From assembly GCA_021521415.1 (NCBI GenBank), contig JAIQDT010000001.1:8742001-8806000 (forward strand): a DNA stretch of 64,000 nucleotides, read 5' to 3'. The DNA is from Bidens hawaiensis (taxonomy: Eukaryota > Streptophyta > Magnoliopsida > Asterales > Asteraceae). Below are positions 1 through 10,873 of the stretch, in pieces. The notes under the pieces are model-generated. The model did not search any database, was not told the DNA's origin, and worked only from the letters and a program-made list of their open reading frames with translations. The first letter of the stretch is position 1. Each line of letters starts with the position of its first letter. Made by a program: the position numbers and the translations under genes.

Positions 1-470
1 ATTGGTTGGAGGAGATGGAATCTATAGTAGTTATTAGTAAGTGCACCGAAAGAGAGAAAGTTCAGTATACCTCCCAGATGTTTAAGGGGAGGCGTTAGAA
101 TGGTGAATACCCTTATTGAGGTTAAGGGTAAAGAAAATGTATACAATCTAAAGAGGAAAACATTCAAGGAAATGATTTTGAAGAAGTTCTATTCAATTCA
201 TGAAGTAGATCAGATTCAGACAAAACTATAGAACCACAGAGTTGCAGGAAAAAATCTCAAGGAATACAACACCAAATTCCTTGAATATTGTAGGATTGCT
301 CCACACCTAGTCACTTTTGAATTCAATAAAGTGACTTGTTACATCTACGAACTACCAATAGAGATTCATGATTTTGTCCGTTCACACATGCCATCTACAA
401 CAGCAACAGTTGGTGCAAGCGGTTGTGGTGTCAAGACTGATGCTAAGAAAGGAAATGCTCACGTCTTTTT
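1..470 (+). pseudogene. Gag fragment of left gypsy element
   Basis: Translation in shifting frames gives a retrotransposon Gag domain. It includes a stretch reading NLKEYNTKFLEYCRIAPHLV around 249-310 and continues into the open frame that starts with GTG at 331. Stops and frame changes at about 100-115 and 229 interrupt it. There is no true start codon in the window, and the coding sequence clearly begins further left. The zinc-knuckle region cannot be recognised and seems deleted before the protease. Confidence 0.7.
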
Positions 471-870
471 GCTCGACACTCATATGGCTGCTGATATACC
501 GGACGTGATTACCGGTATGTTTCCTATTAATAATGTTTATGCTAGAACTTTCTTTGACTCAGGTGCTAACCAGAGTTTTATTTTTATGGATTATAAATTT
601 TGTAGTCTACTAAATGAACCTCTAGTTAAGTTAAATAATCATTATGAAGTAGAAACCGTTGCTGGGAATTTAATTATAATAACTGAAGCTTTAAGTAATC
701 CAAACATATCTTTAGCCAATCACGTCATACCTGTACGATTGTTACCCATGACATTGGTAGGTTTTGATGTAGTTTTGGGTATGGATTGGTTATCAATTAA
801 TCAAGCCCGTATTTTATGTAATGATAAGGCTATAGATATCCAAACACCCAATATCAAACCATTCGTATAA
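331..870 (+). pseudogene. Gag end plus aspartic protease, left gypsy element
   Basis: A 179-codon open frame carries a retropepsin active site, FFDSGANQSFI, with the catalytic Asp at 556-558 (about residue 76). It is followed by the family-typical VVLGMDWLS block near residues 143-151. The protease would mature the Gag-Pol polyprotein. The frame opens with GTG, so it is an internal segment and not a start. It stops at 868-870 before the reverse transcriptase, where an intact element would stay open. Confidence 0.8.
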
Positions 871-998
871 CTGGAGACAAAGAAGCGGGAAAAGCTGTAA
901 TAATTTTAAAAATAAAAGCAAGTCATTGCCTAGGTAAGGGATGCCTCGCATTCATAGCCTATGTAACCAAAGAACCCAAACCCAAGAAAAAGGAAGAA

Positions 999-1900
999 GT
1001 GCCAGTTGTACCCAAATTCAAAGATGTGTTTCCCGATGAACTACCGGGAATCCCACCAGATAGAGAAGTAGAGTTTAGAATCGATCTAATCCCAGGAACT
1101 ACGCCAATAGCCAAATCTCCTTATAGATTAGCACCCACAAATATGAAGGAGTTGAAGAAGCAGTTGGATGAGCTGTTAGAAAAAAAGATTTATACAACCA
1201 AGTTCGTCACCAGGGGGAGCTCCAATTCTATTCATCAAGAAGAAAGATGAATCGATGAGAATGTGCATAGACTGTCGTGAAGTAAACAAAGTCACGATCA
1301 AGAACAAGTACCCATTACCAAGGATCGATGATCTGTTTGATCAGCTTCAAAGGGCAAGTTATTTTTCCAAAAGTGATCTCAGATCAGGATACCATCAGTT
1401 GAAAGTTCAAGAAGAAGATATACCAAAGACAATGTTCAGGACTAGATACGGACATTATGAGTTCACTTTTATACCTTTTGGACTCACTAATGCTCCGGCA
1501 GCTTTCATGGACATAATGAACCGAATCTGCAAACCATACAATGATAATTTTGTTATCGTATTCATTGATGACATTCTTATTTACTCCAAGTCTAAGTAAG
1601 ATCACCAAGTTCATCTCAAGATCATACTTGAAACCTTAAGGAAAGAGAAATTGTATGCCAAATTCTCCAAATGTGAATTTTGGTTATCGGAAGTTCAATT
1701 TCTTGGTCATATTGTAAACGAAAAAGGTATTCAAGTAGATCCAACTAATATTGAAGCCATTACAAAATGAGAGAAACCCAAGGCACTGACTCTAGTCAGA
1801 ATCTTTCTAGGGTTAGCTAGTTACTATCAAAGGTTTATTCAAGCTTTCTCTAGAATAGTCGTTCCATAACCTGACTCACTAGGAAATAAATTAAGTTTGA
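999..1900 (+). pseudogene. Reverse transcriptase, left gypsy element
   Basis: Two adjoining open pieces (999-1250 and 1255-1599) carry the RT fingers and palm: [15 protein letters not shown], the [10 protein letters not shown] block, [13 protein letters not shown], and the catalytic FIDDILIYS at about 1561-1587. A TAA follows immediately at 1597-1599. Downstream, unlisted frame pieces continue the thumb ([19 protein letters not shown] near 1660-1712), with a TGA at 1768-1770. The enzyme would copy element RNA into cDNA. With several nonsense codons and a shift near 1250, it cannot be functional. Confidence 0.88.
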
Positions 1901-1968
1901 ATGGGGACTGAAACAAGAAGAAGCATTCGTTTGAAACTCTTAAGCAAAAGCTAACAAATGCACCTATC

Positions 1969-2643
1969 TTGGCCTTGCCAGAAGGATTAGATAACTTCAC
2001 CATATACTGTGATGCTTCGCACATGGGTATGGGATGTGTCTTAATGCAAGGAAAGAAAGTTATTGCTTATACTTCTATACAATTGAAAGTTTATGAAAAT
2101 AATTACACTACCCATCACCTTGAATTAGGCGCTATGACTTTTGCATTGAAACTATGGCGACATTATTTGTATGGTGTTAAATTCATTGTATACACTGATC
2201 ATAAAAGTCTAAAGAATATTTTTTATCAAAAAGAATTGAATATGGGACAAAGACGTTGGATGGAAATGCTTAACGATTATGATTGTGAGATCATATATGA
2301 TGAAGGAAAAGCCAACGTAGTGGCTGATGCTTTAAGTAGAAAAGAACATGATAAACCAAAAAGAGTCCGAGCTCTTAGATTAGAACTTAAAGTTGACCTG
2401 AATAACCAGATTAAAGAAGCTCAGAAGTTGGCATCGGAAGAAGGAAACATTAAAGCCGAAAAGGAAAACGGTACCATTGATCAATTAGAAAAAGGAAATG
2501 ATGAGATACTTAGACTCGGTACAAGGATTTGGGTACCAATGGCCAAAAATTTAAGAATTAAGATTCTGGAAGAAGCACACAAGTCCAAGTACATGATGCA
2601 TCCGGGTAGTGACAAGATGTATCACAATCTAAAAAGTGATTAA
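1969..2643 (+). pseudogene. RNase H and integrase N-terminal zinc region, left gypsy element
   Basis: The open frame begins inside the RT-RNase H connection. It shows the RNase H motifs IYCDASHMGMGCVLMQ and VYTDHKSLKN, followed by VVADALSR at about 2318-2341, the usual end of a gypsy RNase H. The last third enters the integrase zinc domain (EEAHKSKYMMHPGSDKMYH). A TAA at 2641-2643 cuts it immediately before a WW pair that is conserved in this domain. RNase H would degrade the RNA of the RNA-DNA hybrid. Confidence 0.85.
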
Positions 2644-2649
2644 TGGTGG

Positions 2650-3330
2650 ATTAGTATGAAAAAGGATATTGCACTGTATGTTGCCAAATGCCTGGCGTGT
2701 TTTAAAGTAAAAGCTGAACATCAAAAGCCGTTAGGACTGTTACAACAACCAAAAATACCAATATGGAAATGAGATATGATAATCATGGATTTCATTACGA
2801 AGTTACGCAAAACTTCTCATCAACATGATGCAATCTGGGCTATTGTAGATAGACTTACCAAGTCTGCTTATTTCATTTTGATACAAGAATCATTTAGCAT
2901 GGATAAATTAGCACAACTATATGTCGAAAACATAGTATCTATACATGGTGTGCCTTTATCCACAATTTTCGACAAGGATAGACGTTTCACTTCAAAATTT
3001 TGGACAATTTTTCAAAAAACAATGGGAACGCGATTGAATCTAAGTACCGCGTATCATCCCCAAACTGATGGACAAAGTGAACGTACAATTCAAACCCTTT
3101 AGGATATGCATCGTGCCCGTGTAATTGATTTAAGAGGTAGTTGGGATACTCATCTATACCTAATGGAGTTCTCGTATAATAATAATTATCATACGAGTAT
3201 CCAAATGGCACCATTTGAAGCGCTATATGGACGAAAATGTAGAACACCTGCATGTTGGTCTGAAACAGGTGATAATCAAGTGTCAAACCCGAAATCATTT
3301 AAAGAACCACATATCAAGTAACAAAAATTC
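2650..3330 (+). pseudogene. Integrase core, left gypsy element
   Basis: The DDE core is split into two frames (2776-3102 and 3106-3321) by a TAG at 3100-3102. The catalytic residues are visible: Asp in IIMDFI (2788-2790), Asp in FDKDRRF (about 2971-2976) and Glu in TDGQSERT (about 3076-3081). The CX2C half of the zinc domain (KCLACF) lies at 2687-2704. The C-terminal part breaks down after 3330, and no chromodomain is seen. The integrase would insert cDNA into host DNA. Confidence 0.85.
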
Positions 3331-3668
3331 GAGAACGATTGAAAGCAGCAAGGGGTAGAACCTATTAAGCCAAAACATGCAATATCAAACATCACATTAG
3401 ACAAAGTGTTTTCAATTAAAAATAAAGTTGGAAACTTTTAAAGGTTAAGCTTAAGGGAAATAGCTTAAATAAGAAACATCATTCAAATATTTATAAAAAC
3501 CTATTTATGTATAGGTTAATATCATTCACAATCGAGAAGGTTTTCAAACGCACACCGATGGTATAGGTGAATTCGTTAAACCTTTACAAACGGTCAAAAC
3601 ATATTTATACTCTATAAGATGAACGGGTTGTTTATCTTAAAGAGTCAGTCAACGTTTACATGAGATTA

Positions 3669-4280
3669 TGTGATATCTAAAACGTTATAATACAAGATAG
3701 AAAATAACAGCAACTCAGATCGATTACACATGTGTCTGTATCCAAACATAATTGTTCAACCTAAACAGTCAAACGCTACGTGGCCGCGGGCTAACAGTCA
3801 TAATTATTTCTCTATTAGGGGTTACGTGGCTCGAGGACCACTTTTGTGTATGTAGGATAGTGATACAAATATCAGGAATGAAATAATTTCTTCTGAGATT
3901 GTACATAAAACTATGTTTGTATTGTAACTGTACTTTAAATATTTTTAGAGTCATATGTGTTCACCAGCACATAGCTGACGTACTTTTCCCACCCATTGAA
4001 GGTAACTAAGTATTAGTAATAAATAGCAACGATTGGAGTCAGCATGAAGATATAAGTGCGTTACGAGATGGCTCAGTTTTGATAATAAAATCCTTGTAAT
4101 ATAAACAAGTGTTTGTAAACAAATACTTGGGTATTGAATTCCCAAGTAAATTTTTAATGTAAATTAATATTTTAATCTGCCTAAAGTCTTCCGCTAAAAT
4201 CAACCCGTAAATTCTGATTTATTTACAAAACATGTACCGACTTGTGGTCACACTTCTAGGCCCTAAATTGGGGTGTGACA
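3669..4280 (+). repeat. Probable 3' LTR of left gypsy element
   Basis: The stretch begins TGTGATATCT at 3669 and ends GGGGTGTGACA at 4280. The end matches exactly the end of the well-supported right-hand gypsy LTR (GGGGTGTGACA at 60774-60784), and both follow the TG...CA rule. The left boundary is less certain because the partner LTR is outside the window and no clean polypurine tract precedes it. Nothing coding is seen from 3330 to 3668. Confidence 0.5.
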
Positions 4281-4407
4281 CAAGGGTTTCTCACCTTGAG
4301 ACTGGTCTTCCTTCCTCATCAAACTTTGCTCAAATATAGGGAGGGAGCATAAATCAAGGGTGGATAGAGTCATGATCGAATGTGTGGGTCTTGATTCCCA
4401 TGTTTGA

Positions 4408-5206
4408 ATGTTAGAAGGTGATTCCACTTCATCAAGAAATGTGGGCACCTTAATTGGGGAAAATGCTGAGCTTAGTTCCATGATTCGATGGTTGGAAGGA
4501 GAGATTGAAGAGCAAAGAAGTCTTAACAAGAATCAAGACCTATTCAATGAGTGTCATGTGAATCGATTCCTTGCAGCCACGGAGGTCATGTGAATGAAAG
4601 ATGATGATGTTGAGGATCTGAAGAATCGGTTGATGGAGACGTTTAGAAGTTGGGTACATGATGGTGAGAAAGAGATTTAAAAGGGCAAGAAGAAACGGTC
4701 TCCACTGGAAAATATTGTTGATAATGCTCAAAGTGTTGGAGACCGAAGTAGTCTTGATGGTATTATCTTTGGAACTACAAGAAAGGGAGCTAGTGGTAGC
4801 GGTGTTGGTGACGTTGGTGATGAACAGGCAACAATTTTTGGTATAGTTGTGAGAATTGCGACCGTTAGTACAGCTGCGGCAAGTATCAGCTCTGCTAATG
4901 TTGTCACCACTGCATATGTTGTGGCTACTACAGTCGCACAAGTTGATGCTCCAGCTATTGGAGCAAATGGTTCAAGGCGAAGATGATGATGATTCTAATA
5001 ATGATGTCTCAGTTAGTCATGATGCGAATGAGGCTGATGAGAGTGATGATGGCAATGATGAGGATGACGTCTTCATGACAGTTATGATGAGCCACATGAT
5101 AGTGGCAATAATGATGATGTTGATGAATGCGGTGATAGTGGTGTTGGTGGTCGATATCAAACGAGTCAGCGACAGGAGGACTCACCAAGGATGTTTTTAC
5201 CAATGA
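4408..5206 (+). pseudogene. Broken coiled-coil and acidic ORFs, possibly a copia extra ORF
   Basis: Short plus-strand pieces follow one another. The first is a Glu-rich probable helix (GENAELSSMIRWLEGEIEEQ, 4459-4518). Next comes a Ser/Gly/Ala-rich stretch to about 4985, then a run of Asp/Ser/Asn codons (about 4983-5070) with many GATGATGA-type triplets. The order of coil, low-complexity and acidic parts resembles the extra ORF downstream of pol in the 12-kb copia element of this window, which suggests a remnant of the same class. Direct sequence similarity is weak, so the identity is inference only. Confidence 0.35.
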
Positions 5207-5239
5207 TCTCGCCAGGAAGTTCGAGACACAGATGCTGCT

Positions 5240-6178
5240 TTGAAAGCTAAGATCTCCTCTGTTTTTAAGGTGGATAACATTGCAGGTACCGAGTCTCTAG
5301 TTCAAGAAGCAGTGGAGAATAAAGTTGATGATGATGATATCAACTACTTATCGAACCCGAACACTCCAGTTCATAGTGAGCATGGGGATCAAGCTCAGGA
5401 GCCAGCAACGGTGATGGCTCTTCCTACAACCCGTGGTAAATCTTCTCAACAGTTAAGGAGAAGAATGAAGAAACGACACTGTATTACAAGGGTTGCAAGT
5501 CTCAGAGACCGTCTCTACCCGTATCATGATGACTCCCCGATCCATTACTACAAGTGGAACCCATCCAGCAAGACTTAGGAAATCCAACATGCCAATGAGG
5601 ACTTGACTTACATGTACTACACGGATATGAACACATTGCCTGATTTTCTGATCTCGACATGAATTACCTAAGACGATATGTAAGTCTAGGTGCAGGTGAG
5701 AAGGAGTTAAGAGGCTGGTTCATGAGATTCCTGAGTATGGAATGGAAGAACGACTACCCTAATTTCAAGCTTAACAAGGGTAAGTCGTACCGTCGTCAAA
5801 CCGAGATTGATCCGATATTGGGAAAGAAGAAGAAGGTCCTAGAGAAACAAGACCCACAAAGATGGGAGGATGATTTATCATGGGCAACCATTCAAGCCCA
5901 ACATCTTCCATGATTTTATTTTTTGGGAGTTCGACAACACCAGAGAGGTTTTCATCCACTGTGAAAGGATGCATTTCCTCCGCTTCTTTGATGAGCACAA
6001 GTTGGCTGCCCTTAGAAAAGAAGACTTGTTGAAGGTCGAAGACGTTCATCGAGAAAACTCCGATATTATAGTTGAGAAGTTCAACATGTTTGTTCACTTT
6101 TTTGTTGAAAATCAACTATATGAAAATGACGGAGGCTTCAACTACGAGACAGACTTAAGAAAAGTGCTAACGGATTAA
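5240..6178 (+). pseudogene. Unrecognised basic/aromatic ORF remnant, probably retrotransposon-derived
   Basis: Three open pieces (5240-5578, 5659-5913, 5870-6178) overlap or abut in different frames and look like one ancestral reading frame broken by two or more indels. The second carries a Lys-rich run (GKKKKVLEKQ), and the third an aromatic block (FIFWEFDNTREVFIHCERM). The tryptophan and aromatic spacing (W-[DE]-[FY]-D, then VF) resembles CWLYDDQLKVFVV in the 12-kb copia's extra ORF. The frame ends at a TAA immediately upstream of a purine tract and a probable LTR, as that extra ORF does. No cellular function is assigned. Confidence 0.4.
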
Positions 6179-6210
6179 ATACTAAAGATTAGAGGGAGAT
6201 TCTAGGGCCC

Positions 6211-6670
6211 TGTTTTGTAATTAGTCTTTTGTATTTGCTTAAGCCATTCGCGGTGTATCTTAGTTAGCTTGTCAGTTTCCTTTATGTATATGTTTGAGCC
6301 CGATGTCATGTATATTGAGATCATTGGGCCGAAAATAATAGAATGAAGCATGGGATGCTTCTCCTATAAATAGGGAAGCATACCCATGCACTCCATACCC
6401 TTTTGAAAAAACAATCTTATCTTTATCTCACCAACTCCTCTCTAATTCCTCTTTCACTTTCTATTTTGGTTAATAACCACACCCAAACAAGATCTGAGAT
6501 CTTGGTTCTCTGCTAGTAATTTTTGCTTGTTAGTAGTGAGATTGATCCAATAACTTAGTTGTTTGATCTGTTTATAGAACCTAAATTCCATTCATGAAAC
6601 TTTCATATTTGGGTTAACTATTCTTGTGTGTGGAACAATAACACGAAAAAGAAATGATTGTTAATATAAC
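6211..6670 (+). repeat. Probable LTR after the 5.2-6.2 kb ORF remnant
   Basis: A purine-rich run (AGAGGGAGATT, 6191-6201) resembling a polypurine tract precedes a TG at 6211. About 150 bp later a TATA-like CTATAAATAGGG occurs (about 6364-6375), followed by a CT-rich leader (6410-6470), the layout of an LTR promoter. The right end is not resolved: a TAACA occurs near 6670, but no second copy exists in the window for comparison. Confidence 0.4.
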
Positions 6671-7229
6671 ATCTGATATGGTATTTTGGAATGCTCACTT
6701 TTTATTTCATACTTTCATGCGTTTATGTAAATGCTTCTAACTACACATTTTACGCACATGTGTGCTTTTTTAGATAAGTTAAAATTTTAAATCCGTTAAT
6801 TAATTATGGGAACTTAATTTAGTTACACATATATTAAAGTTTTGATACACATCAAATTGGTCTCTCTCGTTCAAGGAGTTCAATGGGTATGCAGTGGTTT
6901 CTATATTCTTGGTCAAGCATATACTTCTTGCTCTACCTGCGGCTAGAACCTTTTATAAGGTGCTTTAATTATAATAAATCCTTAAATTTCAGATGTACTA
7001 TTATACCCTGAAAATAAAATAGCTTTGTAACCTAATTATGTTATTTACTTTACAGATGCAGCTAAGTAAAACTTCACATCCGATATGAGTCTAGTTCCCA
7101 CAAATTCAGAATTATATCACATAATAGAGAGAAAGTATGATGGATACCAGATGTGGTTATTTCAATCGTTTAAACGAATAGGTTGATTTTAGTTATGTTT
7201 TTACTTAAAACGGGTCAAGTTAGAAACTT
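6671..7229. other. AT-rich spacer, no gene seen
   Basis: No frame of coding quality and no repeat shared with the rest of the window was found. The stretch separates the probable LTR on the left from the target-site duplication of the copia element on the right. Confidence 0.5.
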
Positions 7230-7234
7230 AGCAA
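7230..7234. repeat. Target-site duplication AGCAA (left copy)
   Basis: AGCAA directly precedes the left LTR. The same five bases directly follow the right LTR at 16555-16559. Five base pairs is the normal duplication length for copia integrases. Confidence 0.85.
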
Positions 7235-7662
7235 TGTTGATCAGTGTTTCATGTAAGTAATATAAAACATTATAAATATTAAACCTATGAACCTGTTACA
7301 GTATGGAGAATAGTAATCGCAGCAGAGTATGAGATAGTCGACATGTTTGTCATCTTGGTCGAGTTCCCCTTCAGGATGTATAGTTAAGGATGGTGTTAGG
7401 GTTCTTGAGAGGAACCCGGTTTTAGGAGAGAAGAGGCACACAAATTATTATGTGTGTGTGATTAGATTATGATGTTAATTTATTCTCTCTATATATACAC
7501 CCAAGGGGAAACTCTTTATTAGTTAGTAAGGGTAATATGGCCCATCAACAATTTACCAAACTAATATATAATAAGGTATTATTAATATTTTAATCTATTA
7601 TAATATAAATGATTATAATGGCCATATATAAATATATATAATTATATATATTTAATCTTACA
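7235..7662 (-). repeat. 3' LTR of copia element 1
   Basis: On the minus strand it reads TGTAAGATTAAA... to ...CTGATCAACA. It matches 16141-16554 along its whole length with scattered substitutions and small indels. A TATA-like TATATATAGAG on the minus strand lies near 7485-7495. The two LTRs, identical when inserted, have clearly diverged. Confidence 0.88.
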
Positions 7663-7675
7663 TTCTCCCACTTGG
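7663..7675 (-). promoter_or_regulatory. Polypurine tract of copia element 1
   Basis: The minus strand reads CCAAGTGGGAGAA immediately before the TGTAAG start of the 3' LTR. This is the usual plus-strand primer position and a very common copia form. Confidence 0.75.
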
Positions 7676-8103
7676 CCGAGTAATCATTTATTATGAGTAT
7701 TAGATAAGCCTGATCTGAAGTTAACACTCATTTTAGCTTTAAACTTAAATTGGAGCACAGAAATACAGTCATTGAATTGAATATCAGCTCAAGACCCCCA
7801 TTAATCATACTGCAGTCCTTATTTAAAATCTAAGTAGTTATTATCAAAATTTTCATGTAAGCCCTTCAAACGTTTGATTTGTATAATAATTTGTCTATGT
7901 GTCATTATGCATGCAGAACATATTAAGAGACATACAAAATCAAAACTGATGATAAAAATTAATAGTTAATCATTCATAGTACGATATGCAGTTGTACGTG
8001 GTCATTAATAAACCCCTCATGATTATAAGCGCTTTCATAATTCTTATGGGTAATAGACATTTAGTTATAGGATCATTAAGCATATCATGAATGTATTCGA
8101 TAT

Positions 8104-9384
8104 GAAAATTTAGATTCCTCAATTCGTTCATAAACGAATAATTAATTTCATATAAAAATTTAATGCAGCACCTCTCAAACTGTTACTGTTTGAGAAAACA
8201 TGGTAGCTGACTTTATAACAATTAGTCTTCAATATATAATTTATCTGAAGTTTAATAAAACTTATGAGTCCACTAATAAATATTCAACAACATTTATTGA
8301 CAACAACGTTGTAATTAATCAACATTTTATGTCGTTATGACTTAGGTTGTTGTTATCAGTTCATTATGACTCCTCCATGAGATAGATTTGTCTACTGACA
8401 TAAGAATATATCCTGAAAATTACATTTTCTTATCTTTGAATATGACAAAGTTTAGAGTAATCTACCGGTTTGAATTCTCACTTCTTCTTTTAAATTAAGT
8501 CTTTCATTTCTTTTAAAGATATCTTAGTACTCTTTTAGATGCTTCACATTAATCAAGACATATCTAGTGTGTTGCAATTTTGAGTAATATATAAACGAGT
8601 ATAGACTTGAACTTATATAAGGCTTCTACTTAATGTAGCATAAGGAAAAAATCTGTGTTCCTATTATCCTCTAAAGTAGAGCAACACTGTTTGTTACATG
8701 TGTAAGGAATATCTCTGAGATCTATAATATCAAAGTATGTGTGAAAATGCTTTGACTCATGTAGCAATACTTGTCACAAGAATGTCATCTATATAAGGAC
8801 AAGTTTGTTTTTAGTTGCTCCCACTCATCTTGAGGTAGGTACATTAATCCACTTGTTTTTGATGAAAATAATTGTATAAATATTTCATCATATTTTGATG
8901 TTTGCATTAACCCATATATGGATTTTATTGACTTATAAACTAAATGTTCTTTGACCTTCAGTTTATAACTTTTAGGTTGTTTTATGAACATATAAATATG
9001 TAAGCCGATTGTTAGGGAAAGTTGTTTTGATGTTCATTTAATGTAGCTCTTAACTATTGTAAGCTACTAGAACAATAATGATCCTTAAAGAAATCTTTTG
9101 TAATATTGGTAAGAAGATTCTTTGATAATTGGTTTATCCTTATATATAACTTTAAACAATCAATCGTGCTCTTATTGTCTTAACTTTTTGTATTGGGATT
9201 TAGTTTAGTTATGAACAATCTAAGGTGATTCAACCAAATATCAAAACGTTATCCTGACTTATGGAGTCAATTATGATTTATGCTAATGGTTTAATTATAG
9301 GGGTAGGATCATTAAATTTTCCAACATCCATTTCAACTTTAGTTAGGAAGGTTACATAATCATCAGTGTTAGTAGGTTTTAAAA
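8104..9384. repeat. Segment A, first copy of a 1.28-kb direct duplication
   Basis: This stretch is repeated at 10870-12151 with only scattered single-base differences (for example CATATAAAAA against CATATCAAAA near the start). It belongs to the copia interior and contains the RT remnant. Between the copies lies segment B, which is not copia sequence. Confidence 0.9.
8785..8991 (-). pseudogene. Reverse transcriptase remnant, copia element 1
   Basis: On the minus strand a 68-codon frame contains KEHLVYKSIKSIYGLMQTSK, which corresponds to the KLKKSIYGLKQ block of copia RVT_2. It is followed in order by a decayed YIDDIL catalytic box just downstream (about 8790-8808 in another frame). A second, slightly different copy lies in segment A' near 11550-11760. 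The frame is a fragment and cannot be functional. Confidence 0.7.
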
Positions 9385-10873
9385 TATTTAAAAAAATGGT
9401 TAATTAGTCAACTTCAAAAAATTATGGAAATGTTTTTTTTTTTGAAACATCGATATCGGAAGGTTTATTTTAGAATTTAATTTTGACATTTAGACATAAT
9501 AAAAATGAAATATAAAAAAATAGAAACTTTGTTGAGATTGAAGATTATGGAAAGCTTTAAAAGTTTGTGTTTAATTTGTAAAATTCCGTATTAATCGAGT
9601 TTAATTATGTTATGACTATTAACCATAAATAAAGCAATTATAGTGACTATTTAAAATTTGAAATTAAAATATAAATTCGAAATGATTTATTTAAATTTCG
9701 TATTTAAGTAACAACTTATTATATTTTTAGTAACTTAAAAGTAACTTATAATGATGACTCTAATTTGAATTTCGAATAGAAGATTGAAATTATTAATTTG
9801 GGGGTTTATTTTTAGACATTAATTTTAACATTTAGGCGTAATTAAAAATGATCAAATATAAACAAATGGAAAGTTGGTTGACATTGAAAAATATGGAAAA
9901 CTTTAAAAGTTAGTTAGTAATTAGTCAAATTTCGTATTTAATCGGAAATAAATATGTTATGAATGTTAATTATTTATTAATTAAGAATATTAAGCAACAA
10001 AGATAATACTAATATTTTGGTCAAGCTACGTATTTGAAATCATTAATGCTGGAATTCGGTAATAATGCTGGAACATATTTTAGGCATCAAAAAAGCTATA
10101 ATTTTATACGTATTTAATCTTATTAATTATGTCATCAGTATTAAGCAGAATTTAAATAACAAAGACTTGTATTTTAAGTAAGATTTTAAAGAAAGGTCAA
10201 ATGACTATCTTCATTTAAAATTTAAATATCAACTGAAATCATTAATTTTATTTAAAAAGGTAATTTGGTAAAACAACTGGAAAAAGTTTTATGTAAAAAG
10301 TTTATTAAAAAAAAGAATAACAAACACTTTTAAAATTGATAGAAATTTTCAATAACATCCACACATGTTAACAATCAAAACATGTTTACAATTAATAGAA
10401 ATAGGATAGTACCCGTGTTACACACGGGTGTAACATATTTAAAATGTAATATATATGTAACATCATATAAATTTATTGAAATGCAAATGTCGTATTTATA
10501 AATTATTATAATCTTACATGTATTATAAATTTGAATAATTTAAGAATCAAAATGGTTTTATTTTAACCAATAATTTGACATAATTAACATTGATAATATA
10601 ATCTTGAATTCGAATTCAAATTCAAAAAGAATTGTGCAACAATTAATTGGTACTTTAATGCGAGATTTTACAATTAATGCGAGATTGGAAAACTTGGAAA
10701 GAATTTTGAGATTGGAAAACTTTTAATGCGAGATTTTTAACTTCAAAATGGAATAATTAAAATAACAATTCAAATTTAACAAACTTTAACATTGTATTAT
10801 GGCGATACTGCAAAAAAATAACAAACAAATACAAGAAAATATCAATACTTTACAAATTAAAAACCAAGAGAAA
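9381..10873. repeat. Segment B: 1.49 kb shared with the Helitron-like locus at 25980
   Basis: From AAAATATTTAAAAAAATGG to ...AAAAACCAAGAG this stretch matches 25980-27476 nearly base for base, with few substitutions and 1-4 base indels. It contains the stem-loop CCCGTGTTACACACGGG near 10411-10427. At 25980 the homologous sequence continues on both sides into unrelated flanks, so B is an internal piece of that longer locus. It is not a whole element with its own ends. Confidence 0.9.

Larger units (their letters stand above)
1..4280 (+). mobile_element. Decayed Ty3/gypsy retrotransposon, 5' end outside window
   Basis: Gag, protease, reverse transcriptase, RNase H and integrase remnants occur in that order on the plus strand, which is the Ty3/gypsy order. 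Frames are broken by in-frame stops and shifts. At least one stop is a TGA where a tryptophan is conserved in the family (2770, just before the integrase core). Homology ends near 3330, and a probable 3' LTR closes the element at 4280. The 5' LTR lies upstream of the window. The protein motifs resemble the intact element at the right end of the window, so both probably belong to chromovirus-like lineages, but no chromodomain is recognisable here. Confidence 0.9.

Noticed and set aside
5009..5203. His-rich minus-strand ORF resembling a metal-binding peptide
   Set aside because: It is the complement of the GATGATGA acidic tract on the plus strand.
7241..7441. Conserved 66-codon ORF present twice (also 16147-16347)
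   Set aside because: Both copies lie in the two LTRs of copia element 1, so the conservation is LTR duplication and not coding constraint.
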